Shown here one piece after another: positions 14,914 to 25,217 of a stretch of 64,000 nucleotides of DNA; position 1 is the first letter of the stretch, and every line of letters starts with the position of its first letter. Below the pieces are notes generated by a model, which saw only the letters and a program-made list of their open reading frames with translations, made no database searches and was not told the origin of the DNA. Source of the DNA: Acinetobacter celticus (GTDB lineage Bacteria; Pseudomonadota; Gammaproteobacteria; Pseudomonadales; Moraxellaceae); assembly GCF_001707755.1 (NCBI RefSeq), contig NZ_MBDL01000010.1, forward strand, positions 271,650-335,649, in the 5' to 3' direction. The translations under genes and the position numbers were made by a program.

Positions 14914-15579
14914 ATGCAACAAATGTGGACTGACATTGATGCTTACATTGAGTCACATTTAATTCTAGAAGATCCTATCTTGATACAAACCCTAAAACAT
15001 ACAGATGAACGAGGTTATCCAGATCATCTGGCGGTTGCACCAAATCAAGGAATGCTATTACAAATGCTGATTCAAATGAATCAGTGCAAACGCGTATTAG
15101 AATTGGGAACCTTTGCGGCTTATAGCACTATGTGGTTAGCACGCGCTTTACCTCAAGACGGCTATATCTTAACCATTGAAGGTCGCGATACCCACGCAAC
15201 TTTAGCGCAAGAAAATATTAATAATGCCCAATTGTCACAAATCATTGAGCTTAAATGTGGACGTGCTGCTGACGTCATTCGTGACCTACCAAGTGACACT
15301 GAAGCATTCGACTTTATTTTTATTGATGCAGATAAACAAAGCTATCCTGAATATTTAGAATTGAGTTTGAATGTTTCGCATTCGGGCACTATTATTGTTT
15401 TAGACAATGTGATTCGTGCGGGCGAAATATTAAATTCTGAAAACCACAAACCAAGTATCGAAGGTATTCGTGAGATGTTTGTTGCAATGCAAAATCACCC
15501 ACGTATCTTATCTTGCACCGCACTACAAACAGTAGGTAGCAAAGGACATGATGGTTTTGCAATCGCAATTGTAAAATAA
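14914..15579 (+). CDS. Class I SAM-dependent O-methyltransferase
   Basis: ATG 14914 gives 221 residues, the usual length of the catechol/caffeoyl-CoA O-methyltransferase family; an upstream TTG (14857) would lie next to the preceding terminator. SAM-binding motif I is RVLELGTFAAYSTMWLA, the acidic residue of motif II is in LTIEGRD, the metal-binding region is DFIFIDADKQSYPEY and the later asparagine is in IIVLDNVI. It would methylate a small hydroxylated molecule with a divalent metal. Substrate unknown. Confidence 0.88.
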   Translation: MQQMWTDIDAYIESHLILEDPILIQTLKHTDERGYPDHLAVAPNQGMLLQMLIQMNQCKRVLELGTFAAYSTMWLARALPQDGYILTIEGRDTHATLAQENINNAQLSQIIELKCGRAADVIRDLPSDTEAFDFIFIDADKQSYPEYLELSLNVSHSGTIIVLDNVIRAGEILNSENHKPSIEGIREMFVAMQNHPRILSCTALQTVGSKGHDGFAIAIVK

Positions 15580-15700
15580 TTCAATTAGAACAAAAAACAC
15601 ACTATGTTTTATTTTAACTATAAATCATAGACTTAAAAAAACTCAACACAGGGTTATCCACAGTATATGAGGATAACTCTGATGATTAATTACTCACTAC

Positions 15701-16543
15701 TTATTTAACAACCAACAATGGCACTGTTGAATTACGGAAGATTGTTGTTGCAATACTTCCCAAGAAAAATTGATGAATTTTACTGTGACTAAATGCACCA
15801 AGAACAATCAACTGTATCTCTTGTTCTTGTTGATACAGCAAAATATTTTCAGCAACATCGCCATAGCGATATTCGGTGACCACATCTAACCCTGCATCTT
15901 TTAAATATTGCATCGGCTCATTCAATACTTCTGGATGATCACCGACATATAATAAATGACATTGAAGCAAACGAAGTAAGTCACTTTGCGCCACACGTTT
16001 CATTAATCCGACACAAGTTGGTGAATATTCATAGGCAAAAATAAAGCGTGTAGGCGGTTTAAACGTAGCACCAACTGTCATAACGGTACAGCTTGCACCG
16101 CGAATGAAATTTTCGACATTACTACCAATGGGTTTATTACGTTCTGCAGAACGTTCGCCCACACGACCAATAACCACAATGTCATCATTGCGAAGAAGAC
16201 TGAAGCTTTGTTCAAGAAAATCACCTTTTTCTTGAATATGTGAAACGGCTAATCCGTATTTTTCTTGAATCATTTCAGAAATATGTTGCAGTAGATTATT
16301 GCTATAATCCATCGCGAGTTCACTTTGTTTCTGTTCTAATTCAGCTAACTCTTTCAACAGCATAGCATTGCTTTCAAAGCCAATTACGCCACTAATTTCA
16401 CCCAAATGATAGCTCGCAGGGTAGTAATCTAGTACTTGCAAAAGCACCAGCTCCCGATGGGTTTGTTTTGCAACCCAAACCGCAGCTTCTGCTAATGCAT
16501 TAATACACGGAGAAGAGTCAATACAAGCAATGACACGTTTCAT
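15701..16543 (-). CDS. Universal stress protein, two tandem UspA domains
   Basis: The 280-residue protein holds two Usp domains: 1-140 (MKRVIACIDSSPCINALAEAAVWVA ... DIVVIGRVGERSAERNKPIGSNVENFIRGASCTVMTV) and about 148-280 (FIFAYEYSPTCVGLMKR ... LIVLGAFSHSKIHQFFLGSIATTIFRNSTVPLLVVK). The second has the ATP-binding-like G-x2-H-S-x9-GS pattern; in the first G-x2-G-x9-G/S is partly kept. Such proteins help survival under stress. Single gene. Promoter region not resolved. Confidence 0.93.
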   Translation of the reverse strand: MKRVIACIDSSPCINALAEAAVWVAKQTHRELVLLQVLDYYPASYHLGEISGVIGFESNAMLLKELAELEQKQSELAMDYSNNLLQHISEMIQEKYGLAVSHIQEKGDFLEQSFSLLRNDDIVVIGRVGERSAERNKPIGSNVENFIRGASCTVMTVGATFKPPTRFIFAYEYSPTCVGLMKRVAQSDLLRLLQCHLLYVGDHPEVLNEPMQYLKDAGLDVVTEYRYGDVAENILLYQQEQEIQLIVLGAFSHSKIHQFFLGSIATTIFRNSTVPLLVVK

Positions 16544-16694
16544 AATTAGCCTCTCTTTCTTTATAAATTGGGCTATAAGTTGATGGTTATTTTTAACTTA
16601 GCACAACTTTTATGAACTTTGCAGGCTTTTATGTAAGTCTTTTTATTCTTTACCCAAAGACTATCTCGTCAATATTTAACACGCTATATAAATA

Positions 16695-17312
16695 CTATTC
16701 TCTATAGCGGATAAACTGTGCGGGATTCCCCGCCATCACTGCGCGTGCTTCTACGTTCTTGGTCACCATACTATTCATACCAATGACAGCATGGGCATCA
16801 ATATGAATCCCATCCTTCACCCCAACATGCGCACCAAGCCAAACGTCTTTACCTATTTCAATACCCTGAGAGCGAACAGGTTGCTGATAAATCGGTTGTG
16901 CCAAGTCCATGCCATGATCAAAAGCATACAGATGACAATAGGCTGCAATACGTACTTGATCATGCAATTGAATCCCTGCTCGCCCACCATCTAAAATACA
17001 ATGATGGTTAATGGCGACTTCATTTCCAATCTCTAAAGGCCCGTGTAACGTACAATCAGCGGCAATAAAGCTGTTGTCACCAATGATAATTCTTCGGCCT
17101 GGCTCTGCAAAAATATGTGCTAATGGCGAGATAAAACAATTTTCACCAATCTCAACGGTTTCCATCTCCATTAAATAGGCCTGATAGTCTTTTTGCCACG
17201 CTTCGGCCCAGCCTCTATTTTTGGGTTTCAATGTCCAATATAACCAAGGCATATAATTCAAGCGATGTTTATGCTGTTCACGATATTTTAATAACGGATC
17301 TTGATCACTCAT
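16695..17312 (-). CDS. Left-handed beta-helix (hexapeptide) acyltransferase
   Basis: Taking ATG 17312, which overlaps the previous stop by eight bases, the product has 205 residues. The hexapeptide repeats begin near residue 55 (VEIGENCFISPLAHI...IIIGDNSFIAADCTLHGPLEIGNEVAINHHC) and end with IGKDVWLGAHVGVKDGIHIDAHAVIGMNSMVTKNV, the pattern of the NodL/maltose O-acetyltransferase and WbbJ group. The H in YAFDHGMD is the likely catalytic histidine. It should transfer an acyl, usually acetyl, group to a sugar. It is coupled with the IMPACT gene; the acceptor is unknown. Confidence 0.87.
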   Translation of the reverse strand: MSDQDPLLKYREQHKHRLNYMPWLYWTLKPKNRGWAEAWQKDYQAYLMEMETVEIGENCFISPLAHIFAEPGRRIIIGDNSFIAADCTLHGPLEIGNEVAINHHCILDGGRAGIQLHDQVRIAAYCHLYAFDHGMDLAQPIYQQPVRSQGIEIGKDVWLGAHVGVKDGIHIDAHAVIGMNSMVTKNVEARAVMAGNPAQFIRYRE

Positions 17313-17904
17313 CATTTTCTTCTTCAATTATCTTTAACTGTTCTCTGCCCCGTGTAACATCTTGAATTTTCATTGATAAGGGTTGTATTTGATGTACTTG
17401 AACTAAGGCAATCACGTGAACACCTTCAGCGGTATATTCTTCGGTATATTCAATATGTAGCTGATTTAATTCATATTGAAAAATAGCCCACTCATTAAAC
17501 TGACATTGAAAACCCACTTTTTTCTTTTCAATTAGTTCAATTTTTTCAGCCAATAACAAACATTGCCCCGCTGTTCCACCATAAGCACGTACCAGACCAC
17601 CCGTACCAAGCTTAATACCTCCATACCAACGATTGACCAAAACCAATACATTGGTCAACTCATTGCCTTCAATGGTTGCCAAAATTGGACGCCCTGCTGT
17701 TCCTGAAGGCTCACCATCATCATTGAAACGTACATTATGCCCAATTTTCCACGCCCAACACTGATGTGTGGTCGATAAATCTCTATTCTCTTCTAAAAAA
17801 TCTTTAACAGCCTGTTCATTTTCTACAGGCACAGCAATTGCCTGAAATCGGCTTTTTTTTATGTCTTCCTCATAACAAATCAAACGAGTAATGGTAAACG
17901 GCAT
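17305..17904 (-). CDS. IMPACT/YigZ family protein
   Basis: The 199-residue protein has the UPF0029/IMPACT N-terminal domain: KKSRFQAIAVPVENEQAVKDFL, CWAWKIG, and the signature FNDDGEPSGTAGRPIL and VNRWYGGIKLGTGGLVRAYGG. A smaller C-terminal ferredoxin-like domain follows (from about 135). Length agrees with E. coli YigZ (about 205). The bacterial role is unclear; the eukaryotic IMPACT relates to translation control. It is followed by the acyltransferase gene with overlap. Confidence 0.93.
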   Translation of the reverse strand: MPFTITRLICYEEDIKKSRFQAIAVPVENEQAVKDFLEENRDLSTTHQCWAWKIGHNVRFNDDGEPSGTAGRPILATIEGNELTNVLVLVNRWYGGIKLGTGGLVRAYGGTAGQCLLLAEKIELIEKKKVGFQCQFNEWAIFQYELNQLHIEYTEEYTAEGVHVIALVQVHQIQPLSMKIQDVTRGREQLKIIEEENDE

Positions 17905-17964
17905 ATTTCATCAAATTTTAAATAATCTTTTCAATTATAATACTTTTTACTTTTAATCCATCAA

Positions 17965-17992
17965 TAAAAAAGCCTTCAATATATGAAGGCTT
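17965..17992 (-). terminator. Terminator of the kdsD-lptB operon
   Basis: On the minus strand AAGCCTTCA, TATAT, TGAAGGCTT and a T run, about 140 bases past the lptB stop. Confidence 0.82.
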
Positions 17993-18132
17993 TAATCTCA
18001 AACTTACTTTAACCCTAATTAAGCAAATTGATCACAAACTTGAATCGTTGGCTTAAGCAAGATTAAGGTTTTTATTAATAGATATCCCTCAAAACAATGG
18101 ATTTTTCTCATTGTGTGAGGAAATTTAACTAT

Positions 18133-18879
18133 TTAGACGGTGAAGTCATCACCTAAATAGACTTTTCGTACCATTTCATTTTCTAAAATTTCTTGTGGAG
18201 AGCCTTCTGCAATAACAGCACCCTCGCTCACAATATAGGCATGTTCACAAATTGCTAACGTTTCACGCACATTATGATCAGTGATAAGCACGCCAATGCC
18301 ACGATCTTTAAGCGTTCGGATAATATCTTTAATATCCCCTACCGAAATTGGATCTACTCCCGCAAATGGCTCATCTAGCAACATAAATTTAGGATCAGCG
18401 GCTAAAGCACGCGCAATTTCTGCACGGCGACGTTCACCACCCGAAACACTCATACCCAATGAATCTTTAATATGAGTAATTTTAAAATCTGCTAACAACT
18501 CAGTCAAACGTTGTTGGCGTTGTTGCTTATTCAAATCTTTTCGGATTTCCAAAATAGACATAATATTTTCTGAAATCGTTAATTTTCTAAAAATAGATGC
18601 TTCTTGTGGTAAATAACCAATGCCTTTACGTGCGCGTTCGTGCATCGCCAAATCAGATAAATCTAGATCATCCAGATGAATTTCGCCTTTATCCATACGG
18701 ACTAGACCAACCACCATATAGAAACTGGTGGTTTTTCCTGCACCATTTGGGCCTAATAAACCCACAATTTGACCGCTTTGCATGCTAAAAGACACATCTT
18801 TAACGACCCAGCGTTTACTATAGTTTTTGGCTAAATGCTTAATACACAGGGTTTGAGGCTGATTTGGTGATTTCTCCAT
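18133..18879 (-). CDS. lptB: LPS export ABC transporter ATP-binding protein LptB
   Basis: 248 residues with Walker [10 protein letters not shown] (43-51), signature SGGER (146-150), Walker B FMLLDE (165-170) and H-loop H202. The ATPase powers LptFG to lift LPS or LOS from the inner membrane and pass it to LptC and LptA. Its ATG shares one base with the lptA stop (TAATG), so expression is coupled. Last gene of kdsD-kdsC-lptC-lptA-lptB. Confidence 0.97.
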   Translation of the reverse strand: MEKSPNQPQTLCIKHLAKNYSKRWVVKDVSFSMQSGQIVGLLGPNGAGKTTSFYMVVGLVRMDKGEIHLDDLDLSDLAMHERARKGIGYLPQEASIFRKLTISENIMSILEIRKDLNKQQRQQRLTELLADFKITHIKDSLGMSVSGGERRRAEIARALAADPKFMLLDEPFAGVDPISVGDIKDIIRTLKDRGIGVLITDHNVRETLAICEHAYIVSEGAVIAEGSPQEILENEMVRKVYLGDDFTV

Positions 18880-19445
18880 TAATCACTTGCTCCTGGAAAT
18901 GACTTCGCACTTGATGATGGAATCACAATTTGCACACGACCTGAAGATGAACCCGTCTTATTTGGCGTACCTTCGGCCACAATATCACCCTTATTCATGC
19001 TGTATTTTAAGGTATTTCCTTTAATACTTGCGCCATCTTGCTCCAACAAAGCATTACCACTCAGGTTAATAATTCCTGTTTCCGCATTATAAATAATTTT
19101 TTGCGCTTGACCTTTTGCAGGCCCTTTTGCAGGGTCAGTCTTTTGCTGAAAACGTGCAGGCCCGCCTGTTGCGGTAATAACACTAATTTCTTTACGACTA
19201 TTCATATTGGCAATAATGGAGTTGGCCTTTAATTTCATTGAACCTTGTTCAATAATGACATTACCAGAATAGGTTGTAATACCCGTTTTTTCATTAAATG
19301 TTGCACGGTCAGCCACCAAAGAAATGGGCTGGTTACGATCAGAAGGCAATGCAAAAGTACCCGCTGAACAGAGTACTAGAGAACCCATTAGCACGGCTTG
19401 TTTTAGGAAAGCGTTAGACAATAGTGATTGATGATTAAGGTTCAT
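18879..19445 (-). CDS. lptA: LPS transport periplasmic protein LptA
   Basis: ATG 19445 follows GAGGAAAG, and the resulting 188-residue protein begins with a signal peptide (to about residue 33, [10 protein letters not shown]). The OstA-like domain follows: [35 protein letters not shown]. LptA proteins assemble into the beta-jellyroll bridge across the periplasm. It overlaps lptC by 11 bases and lptB by one. The C-terminal tail is rich in S and P. Confidence 0.96.
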   Translation of the reverse strand: MNLNHQSLLSNAFLKQAVLMGSLVLCSAGTFALPSDRNQPISLVADRATFNEKTGITTYSGNVIIEQGSMKLKANSIIANMNSRKEISVITATGGPARFQQKTDPAKGPAKGQAQKIIYNAETGIINLSGNALLEQDGASIKGNTLKYSMNKGDIVAEGTPNKTGSSSGRVQIVIPSSSAKSFPGASD

Positions 19446-19977
19446 ACTTTCCTCGAATATTAAAAAATTCGTACTGACCGTCATTTAAATTGGCTTTCAG
19501 CCCTTGACTGACAAATTCTGCTTGTGGCGATTCCACAATTACTTGTTTGTCTGTTTCCAGTTCACGTGTTTCAGGAAATACAGTTAATTCATCTGTATGA
19601 AAAACCATTTTTCCTGTATCCATCAGTTTGGTTGCTTCAACCTGATGTTTCAATATAACTTTTTCATTATCATTATAACCATTTGCAACTTTGGCAAAGA
19701 ATGTCGCATTGACTTGCCCATCCTGATATACCGATGCGTTTAAGTTATTCAACTGAGAAGTATTTTTTTGTAAATCCTGCTCTAATCGGTCAACTTGCGC
19801 ACGAATATATAGTTTACCTTGTTCATCCGTTTGGGTTAAATGAATGTTTTCGGCAGAATAGGTCATATTTCGCGAAGCATCTGTTTGAAGCTTATTACCT
19901 TTGCCACTGTAATAGTAATAACCACCGCTTACAGCCGCAATTGCAATCGCAGTAACATATAAAACTTTTGTATCCAT
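19435..19977 (-). CDS. lptC: LPS export protein LptC
   Basis: 180 residues: an N-terminal membrane anchor (about 4-24, VLYVTAIAIAAVSGGYYYYSG) and a periplasmic jellyroll domain with YSAENIHLTQTDEQGKLYIRAQVDRLEQD and [35 protein letters not shown]. It is the inner-membrane-bound link between LptBFG and LptA. In operon with kdsC upstream (40-base gap) and lptA downstream (overlap). Confidence 0.94.
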   Translation of the reverse strand: MDTKVLYVTAIAIAAVSGGYYYYSGKGNKLQTDASRNMTYSAENIHLTQTDEQGKLYIRAQVDRLEQDLQKNTSQLNNLNASVYQDGQVNATFFAKVANGYNDNEKVILKHQVEATKLMDTGKMVFHTDELTVFPETRELETDKQVIVESPQAEFVSQGLKANLNDGQYEFFNIRGKYEP

Positions 19978-20017
19978 AAGCGGGTATTTAATCCAAATTC
20001 ACTGAATTATTCAGTTA

Positions 20018-20557
20018 TTAATGTGGGGCACGGGCAAAATTTTCAAGAAACTCTTGATAGACGCCTTTCGACATCAATAACATATCGCAAATTTCACGAA
20101 CCGCACCACGCCCACCATACGCTTGTGTTACTAAATCAGCACGACGACGCACTTCCACATGACCATTTGGCACTGTAATTTTCATGCCTGCAATGGCAAA
20201 AGCTGATAAATCTGGCCAATCATCTCCCATGTACAAACAATCTTCAGGGTCTAAATTCAATTGAGCACACGCTTCACGAAGTGCTGTGCCTTTATCTTCG
20301 CGACCTTGATAAACCAAGTCAACGCCAAGATCTGACATGCGCTTTTCTACAATATTACTCTTACGGCCAGTAATAATAATGACTTTAATACCCGCTTTTT
20401 GTACGAGTTTCATACCTAAACCGTCACGAATATCAAAGGATTTAATTTCATCGCCCGAATTGGTTAAAGTCACAAAACCATCACTTAAGATACCATCAAC
20501 ATCTAACACCAATGCTTGAATATGACGTGCTTGCTCTAATAATACATACGAAGCCAT
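20018..20557 (-). CDS. kdsC: 3-deoxy-D-manno-octulosonate 8-phosphate phosphatase KdsC
   Basis: 179 residues of the HAD superfamily without cap domain: D19-x-D21 in LVLDVDGILSDG, then GLGMKLVQKAGIKVIIITGRKS, and the acidic motif GDDWPDL. It dephosphorylates Kdo-8-phosphate to Kdo for the inner core of LPS/LOS, acting as a tetramer in related bacteria. Three bases separate it from kdsD upstream. Confidence 0.97.
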   Translation of the reverse strand: MASYVLLEQARHIQALVLDVDGILSDGFVTLTNSGDEIKSFDIRDGLGMKLVQKAGIKVIIITGRKSNIVEKRMSDLGVDLVYQGREDKGTALREACAQLNLDPEDCLYMGDDWPDLSAFAIAGMKITVPNGHVEVRRRADLVTQAYGGRGAVREICDMLLMSKGVYQEFLENFARAPH

Positions 20558-20560
20558 TTA

Positions 20561-21538
20561 TTAATTTACCCCTGCCTGAATTAAATCATGCATGCTAATT
20601 ACACCAATGACTTGATTGGCATCATTTACGACAACAAACTGATTAATTTTTTTAGCATTCATTTGCTCAAGTGCTTCAACGGCACGTGCTTCTTTTGAAA
20701 TAGTCACAGGATGCGCAATCATGACTTCAGACACGGCCATATTCACGTCAAAACCTTGTTGCTTATCAATTAAACGGCGCAAGTCACCATCGGTAAAAAT
20801 ACCCAAAAGTCGATCATCTGCATCAACAATTGTTGTTAGACCCAAACGTTTGTTCGAAATTTCATATAACACTTTATTCATCGGCGTATCAGGAGAAACT
20901 TTCGGTAACTCTTCGCCTGTATGCATTAGGTGTTTTACATGTAATAACAAACGTTTTCCTAAAGCTCCCGCAGGATGAGAACGAGCAAAATCATCTGAGG
21001 TAAAACCACGCGCTTCTAAAAGTGCCACAGCCAACGCATCACCCAATGCTAAGGTTGCTGTTGTACTAGACGTTGGTGCTAAACCCAAAGGACAAGCTTC
21101 TTGAATATCACCCAAAGTTAGTGCCACATCTGCATTTTGAGGCATTGGGCCTTGGTCATGACCTGACATCGTAATTAAAGGCACGCCAACATGCTTAATT
21201 AGAGGCATTAGCATCATAATTTCATCGCTTTTTCCTGAATAGGAAATTGCAATAAGTACATCGCCTTTGACAAGCATACCCAAGTCACCGTGACCTGCTT
21301 CACCTGGATGCATAAAGAATGAAGGTGTACCTGTCGAAGCAAAAGTAGCCGCCATTTTACGGCCAATATGACCTGACTTCCCCATACCTGTAATTACAAG
21401 ACGACCTTTACATTGCAAAATAATTTCGCAGGCTTGGGTAAAACGCTCATCTATTTCAGCTGCCAACACATCTAAAGCATTACGTTCAATGCTTAAAGTT
21501 TCTAATGCAACTCTTTGGAAATCAATTTGATTGGGCAT
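20561..21538 (-). CDS. kdsD: Arabinose-5-phosphate isomerase KdsD
   Basis: ATG 21538 gives 325 residues, the E. coli length (328); an upstream TTG at 21553 is not needed. An SIS domain (about 35-170; GMGKSGHIGRKMAATFASTGTPSFFMHPGEAGHGDLGM) is followed by two CBS domains (about 205-325; VSEVMIAHPVTISKEARAVEALEQMNAKKINQFVV). It turns ribulose-5-phosphate into arabinose-5-phosphate, the first step to Kdo. First gene of the LPS operon. Confidence 0.97.
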   Translation of the reverse strand: MPNQIDFQRVALETLSIERNALDVLAAEIDERFTQACEIILQCKGRLVITGMGKSGHIGRKMAATFASTGTPSFFMHPGEAGHGDLGMLVKGDVLIAISYSGKSDEIMMLMPLIKHVGVPLITMSGHDQGPMPQNADVALTLGDIQEACPLGLAPTSSTTATLALGDALAVALLEARGFTSDDFARSHPAGALGKRLLLHVKHLMHTGEELPKVSPDTPMNKVLYEISNKRLGLTTIVDADDRLLGIFTDGDLRRLIDKQQGFDVNMAVSEVMIAHPVTISKEARAVEALEQMNAKKINQFVVVNDANQVIGVISMHDLIQAGVN

Positions 21539-21698
21539 ATTTGGTGGATTCAAAGCCGTTTTACCTTTTTTAAGTAGCTGTAGGACAGCCCGTCAATCAC
21601 TAAGAATATTTTTTAGTATTTTAGCATATCTGTATAAACTGAACGGTTATAAATGTTCAAGTTTTAATAACTTACTACGCTTTGTAACAATTCAAAGC

Positions 21699-21732
21699 AA
21701 AAAAAAACCTTAGCCAAATGACTAAGGTTTTT
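21699..21732 (-). terminator. Terminator after tRNA-Gly
   Basis: On the minus strand AAAAACCTTAG, an eight-base loop, CTAAGGTTTTT and more T. Confidence 0.9.
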
Positions 21733-21739
21733 CATATTC

Positions 21740-21815
21740 TGGAGCGGGAAAGGAGACTCGAACTCCCGACCCCAACCTTGGCAAGGTTATGCTCTACCAA
21801 CTGAGCTATTCCCGC
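21740..21815 (-). tRNA. tRNA-Gly (anticodon GCC)
   Basis: The 76-base cloverleaf starts GCGGGAATAGCTCAGTTGG, has anticodon loop TTGCCAA and the T arm GGGAGTTCGAGTCTCC, and ends TTCCCGC-TCCA with encoded CCA. The acceptor stem GCGGGAA/TTCCCGC pairs fully. Confidence 0.98.
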
Positions 21816-21879
21816 TTTATGGTGTGCATTATAAATTATTTCATTAAACTGTCAAGACATTATATATTTAACTGTTCAA

Positions 21880-23301
21880 TTAATCAGCACGGCGCCATAC
21901 TGTACCTTGGCGTGTATCTTCCAAAACAACCCCTTGGTCTAGAAGTGATTGGCGAATTTCATCAGCTTTCGCAAATTCTTTGGCTTTTTTCGCATCTTGG
22001 CGTTGCTGAATCAAATTTTCAATTTCTGTTTCAGATAATGTCAGCGCTTCTTGTCCAATATCTGACTTTAAGAAATCATCCACACTGTGCTGTACCAAAC
22101 CTAAAATATTGGTTAAGTAGCGTAATGTTGAATAATAAACAGCGGCTTGTGTGGCATTTTCCTCTTTTACAGCACGGTTCAGCTCTTTATTAATTTCAAA
22201 TAAAACGGCAATAGCTTCAGATGTATTGAAATCATCACGCATTGCCACATTAAAGCGTTCGACCAAAGCATCATCTAAAATTTCAACCGTTTTTTCACCA
22301 TAAACGTGTTGATAGGCTTTAAATGAATGATAAAAACGAGATAACGTATTTTTCGCTTCTTTTAACGCTGCATCCGAAAAATTCACAGGACTGCGATAGT
22401 GTGAAGACACAATAAAGTAACGAATCACTTCAGGATGGAATTTATCCATTACATCGCGGATGGTGAAAAAATTGCCCAAAGATTTTGACATTTTTTCGCC
22501 ATCAACATTAATGAAGCCAACATGCATCCAATAATTAACATATTGTTCATCTGTTGACGCTTCAGATTGTGCAATTTCATTTTCATGATGTGGGAACATT
22601 AAGTCTGAACCACCGCCATGAATATCAAAATGATTGCCTAAGCAACAGGTTGACATCGCAGAGCATTCGATATGCCAACCCGGACGGCCATTGCCCCATG
22701 GTGAAGCCCACGATGGTTCATTTTCTTTGGCATGTTTCCACAATACAAAATCAAATGGATGTTTCTTTTCTACTTCTACATCGACACGTTCAGATGCACC
22801 CGCTTGCATATCTTCAAGCTTACGGCCAGACAAACGACCATATTTCGCAAATTTTTCTACTTGGAAGTAAACATCACCATTACTTGATGGATAAGCTGTG
22901 CCTTTGTTGACCAAATTGCCAATCATGCTTTGCATCTGCTCAATATAGTCAGTCGCACGAGGTGCTTCATCTGGATGTACACAGCCTAAATTTTCAGCAT
23001 CTTTATTCATAGCTTGAATAAAACGCTCAGTTAAAGCTGTAATACTTTCACCATTTTCATTGGCACGTTTAATAATTTTATCGTCAATATCGGTGATATT
23101 ACGAACGTATTTAACATTCCAACCTTGGCTACGTAAAAAACGGATGATGTAGTCAAATGCAACCATCACTCGAGCATGTCCAATATGACAGTAATCATAT
23201 ACCGTCATACCACACACATACATGTCGATATGCCCTTCTTTGCGAGGCACAAATTCAACTTTTTTACGCTGCTCTGAGTTGTATAGAACAAATGGTTGCA
23301 T
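21880..23301 (-). CDS. cysS: Cysteinyl-tRNA synthetase
   Basis: 473 residues, close to the E. coli length (461). The class I signature is CHIGH (38-42) and the KMSKS loop is [10 protein letters not shown] near residue 270. Zinc ligands are C30, and the C-H-E set around [14 protein letters not shown] and [13 protein letters not shown]. It charges tRNA-Cys. Single gene upstream of tRNA-Gly, a neighbour pair probably transcribed separately. Confidence 0.98.
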   Translation of the reverse strand: MQPFVLYNSEQRKKVEFVPRKEGHIDMYVCGMTVYDYCHIGHARVMVAFDYIIRFLRSQGWNVKYVRNITDIDDKIIKRANENGESITALTERFIQAMNKDAENLGCVHPDEAPRATDYIEQMQSMIGNLVNKGTAYPSSNGDVYFQVEKFAKYGRLSGRKLEDMQAGASERVDVEVEKKHPFDFVLWKHAKENEPSWASPWGNGRPGWHIECSAMSTCCLGNHFDIHGGGSDLMFPHHENEIAQSEASTDEQYVNYWMHVGFINVDGEKMSKSLGNFFTIRDVMDKFHPEVIRYFIVSSHYRSPVNFSDAALKEAKNTLSRFYHSFKAYQHVYGEKTVEILDDALVERFNVAMRDDFNTSEAIAVLFEINKELNRAVKEENATQAAVYYSTLRYLTNILGLVQHSVDDFLKSDIGQEALTLSETEIENLIQQRQDAKKAKEFAKADEIRQSLLDQGVVLEDTRQGTVWRRAD

Positions 23302-23426
23302 AGACTTTCAAAATGTTTCAACAATAAGATGACTTATATTAACCTAAGCATTATTTTTCATAAAGATTTCGGCGAGTTTTTTTAAGTTTTATCTCATTAT
23401 TTAGTTTTGTTTTTAATGAACTTCAT

Positions 23427-23570
23427 TCAAAGTTGATCAAGCGCTGTATTTAACCCATCTAGCTCTTCTGCATAATAGCTGACATCAATCATTGGAAGCT
23501 AATAACGCTGATGAATGAGTTTTAAGAAAGCTAAAATTTGCTGTTTTAATTGGGTATTTACACCTGTTCA
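23427..23570 (-). pseudogene. Decayed C-terminal fragment, ModC-like ABC ATPase
   Basis: On the minus strand one frame reads GVNTQLKQQILAFLKLIHQRY, a TAG stop, then LPMIDVSYYAEELDGLNTALDQL and TGA. The pattern resembles the region after Walker B in molybdate ABC ATPases (LPxxYVSHxxEE). The conserved S-H has become S-Y. Earlier parts are frameshifted or lost. The assignment is inferred from a short stretch. Confidence 0.4.
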
Positions 23571-23678
23571 TGGCTTCTAATAACAACCATTTGAAAAATC
23601 AGGGCCATTATTTTTTGATATATGGGCTATTTCTAGTTTTATACATGTATCTATACGTGCTTAACCATGACTGAACAT

Positions 23679-23957
23679 TTACATTTTTTGAAGTTGTTTC
23701 AATAAATTTGCCACACGTAAGGTATGGCTTTTATTACCTTCCTTTTCTAATACCTTGTGTTCGATCCACCACAAATATTCAAAAATTTCTGTTTCACTTG
23801 AATTCTGTCGAATCAATTTAAAAATATTAGGCAAATAATCATCGTACTCGTCACGCATTGTCGGATTACGTTTAATTCCTAATGGATCCCATTCTTTCCT
23901 TAAAATTTTATGTACCGCGTGCAATAACGTTGCATCACGCGTATGTTCAACATCCAT
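23679..23957 (-). CDS. Small WDP/DEYD-motif protein, paralogue of 51432-51719
   Basis: ATG 23957, with AAGG upstream, gives 92 residues; an ATG at 23996 would add 13. It contains ILRKEWDPLGIKRNPTMRDEYDDYLPNIF and IFEYLWWIEHKVL. The same spaced motif (WDP, M-x-DEYD-x-Y, EI, IEH) occurs in the gene at 51432-51719, so the two are paralogues. The family may be of the DUF1871 type, but this is from memory. Function unknown; small all-helical proteins of this kind are often immunity-like. Confidence 0.75.
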   Translation of the reverse strand: MDVEHTRDATLLHAVHKILRKEWDPLGIKRNPTMRDEYDDYLPNIFKLIRQNSSETEIFEYLWWIEHKVLEKEGNKSHTLRVANLLKQLQKM

Positions 23958-24375
23958 AAAACTAACCTTCTGTATGTCTTTTAATATAAAAATCATAGAT
24001 ATGTCATTAAGATCGTACCTAAACTAATCTTCTAAATTATTTTTTTAGCATCTCATAATACCCTTGCTGTATTAGCTGACTAGCTATTTTTCATTAATTT
24101 TTTTCTGGTTGGATGAATATATATTAATATTCAATTTATATATTGAGTAAATTTCATACAATTAACAATTACTTACAACAAACAGAGATACAAGTCTCAA
24201 ATTTTATTAAAAAACAGCGATTTAACCCAATTATAAACATCAATTTTTACCAGTCAGTCACTTTTCAATATCTCCCTCATTTTAAAAATTTCTGTTTAAA
24301 TTATTTAACTGCCACTTTTTATTTCTCCCTATTCACGATAAATTTCTAAATCATTCAATCTTTTATGCAGTCGCC
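23958..24375. other. AT-rich gene-free stretch
   Basis: About 420 bases, very AT-rich with runs of T and A. A 68-codon frame starting with TTG at 24143 lacks a ribosome site and has biased composition; I do not count it as a gene. Promoters for the flanking divergent genes are expected here. Confidence 0.5.
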
Positions 24376-25086
24376 ATGAATTCTGTATTCCCTAACACTA
24401 TTTACGCCATTCAACATCTTTCTTTTGAAGATCTCGGCTCGCTTGAAGATTTATTTTATCAATTAGGATTTCGTGTTCGTTATTTTGAAGCAGGTGTCGA
24501 TGATTTAACCCAAGCCATGCAACACACAGGTCTAACGATTATTTTGGGTGGACCAATTGGTGTATATGAAACAGAGGACTATCCTTTCTTACAACAGGAA
24601 ATAGACTTACTTAAAGTACGTTTAGAAAATAATTTACCAACTTTAGGAATTTGCTTAGGTGCGCAACTAATTGCACACGCCTTAGGTGCAAAAGTATATG
24701 CAGGCGCTGTAAAAGAAATTGGTTGGAGTCCATTAACACTGTCAAATCAAACCAATCATCTTTTGGCTCCGCTTGAAGATTCACCTGTATTACATTGGCA
24801 TGGTGATACTTTTGATTTACCTAAAAATGCAGTCTTATTGGCAAGTTCAGCGCTTTATCCAAATCAAGCTTTTTCTATCGGGTCACATATTTTGGCCCTG
24901 CAATTTCATATAGAAGTTGCGAATGAAAGCCTGGAAAAATGGCTGATTGGACACACCTGTGAATTACGTAACGCCAATATTAATATTCCTGCATTACGTT
25001 TAGACAATGAAAAATTTGCACCAACCTTAGAAAATAAAGCCTCGCAAATTATTACGCAGTGGATGGCAACATTAACCAACGCTTAA
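24376..25086 (+). CDS. Class I glutamine amidotransferase-like protein
   Basis: 236 residues with the triad C93 in LGICLGAQLIAHALG, H178 and E180 in LQFHIEV, and the oxyanion region LGGPIGVYE. It is the GMP-synthase-like GATase type that stands alone, with no synthetase domain. It may release ammonia from glutamine or hydrolyse gamma-glutamyl compounds. No obvious partner gene lies beside it; the LysE-type exporter follows 130 bases downstream. Confidence 0.88.
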   Translation: MNSVFPNTIYAIQHLSFEDLGSLEDLFYQLGFRVRYFEAGVDDLTQAMQHTGLTIILGGPIGVYETEDYPFLQQEIDLLKVRLENNLPTLGICLGAQLIAHALGAKVYAGAVKEIGWSPLTLSNQTNHLLAPLEDSPVLHWHGDTFDLPKNAVLLASSALYPNQAFSIGSHILALQFHIEVANESLEKWLIGHTCELRNANINIPALRLDNEKFAPTLENKASQIITQWMATLTNA

Positions 25087-25217
25087 TAATGTTATTGAAA
25101 AATTGCCTGTGTAATACAGGCAATGAATTTTCAGCCATGCCTCAGTACTTAAGTTAAGCTTTCATTTTATAAATAAAAAGCATATAAGGAAGCTATCTTA
25201 TAAATTCGTTTATTCTC

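Noticed and set aside
24143..24349. Forward frame of 68 codons
   Set aside because: Starts with TTG, no ribosome site, low-complexity F/N/I-rich product in a very AT-rich gap.
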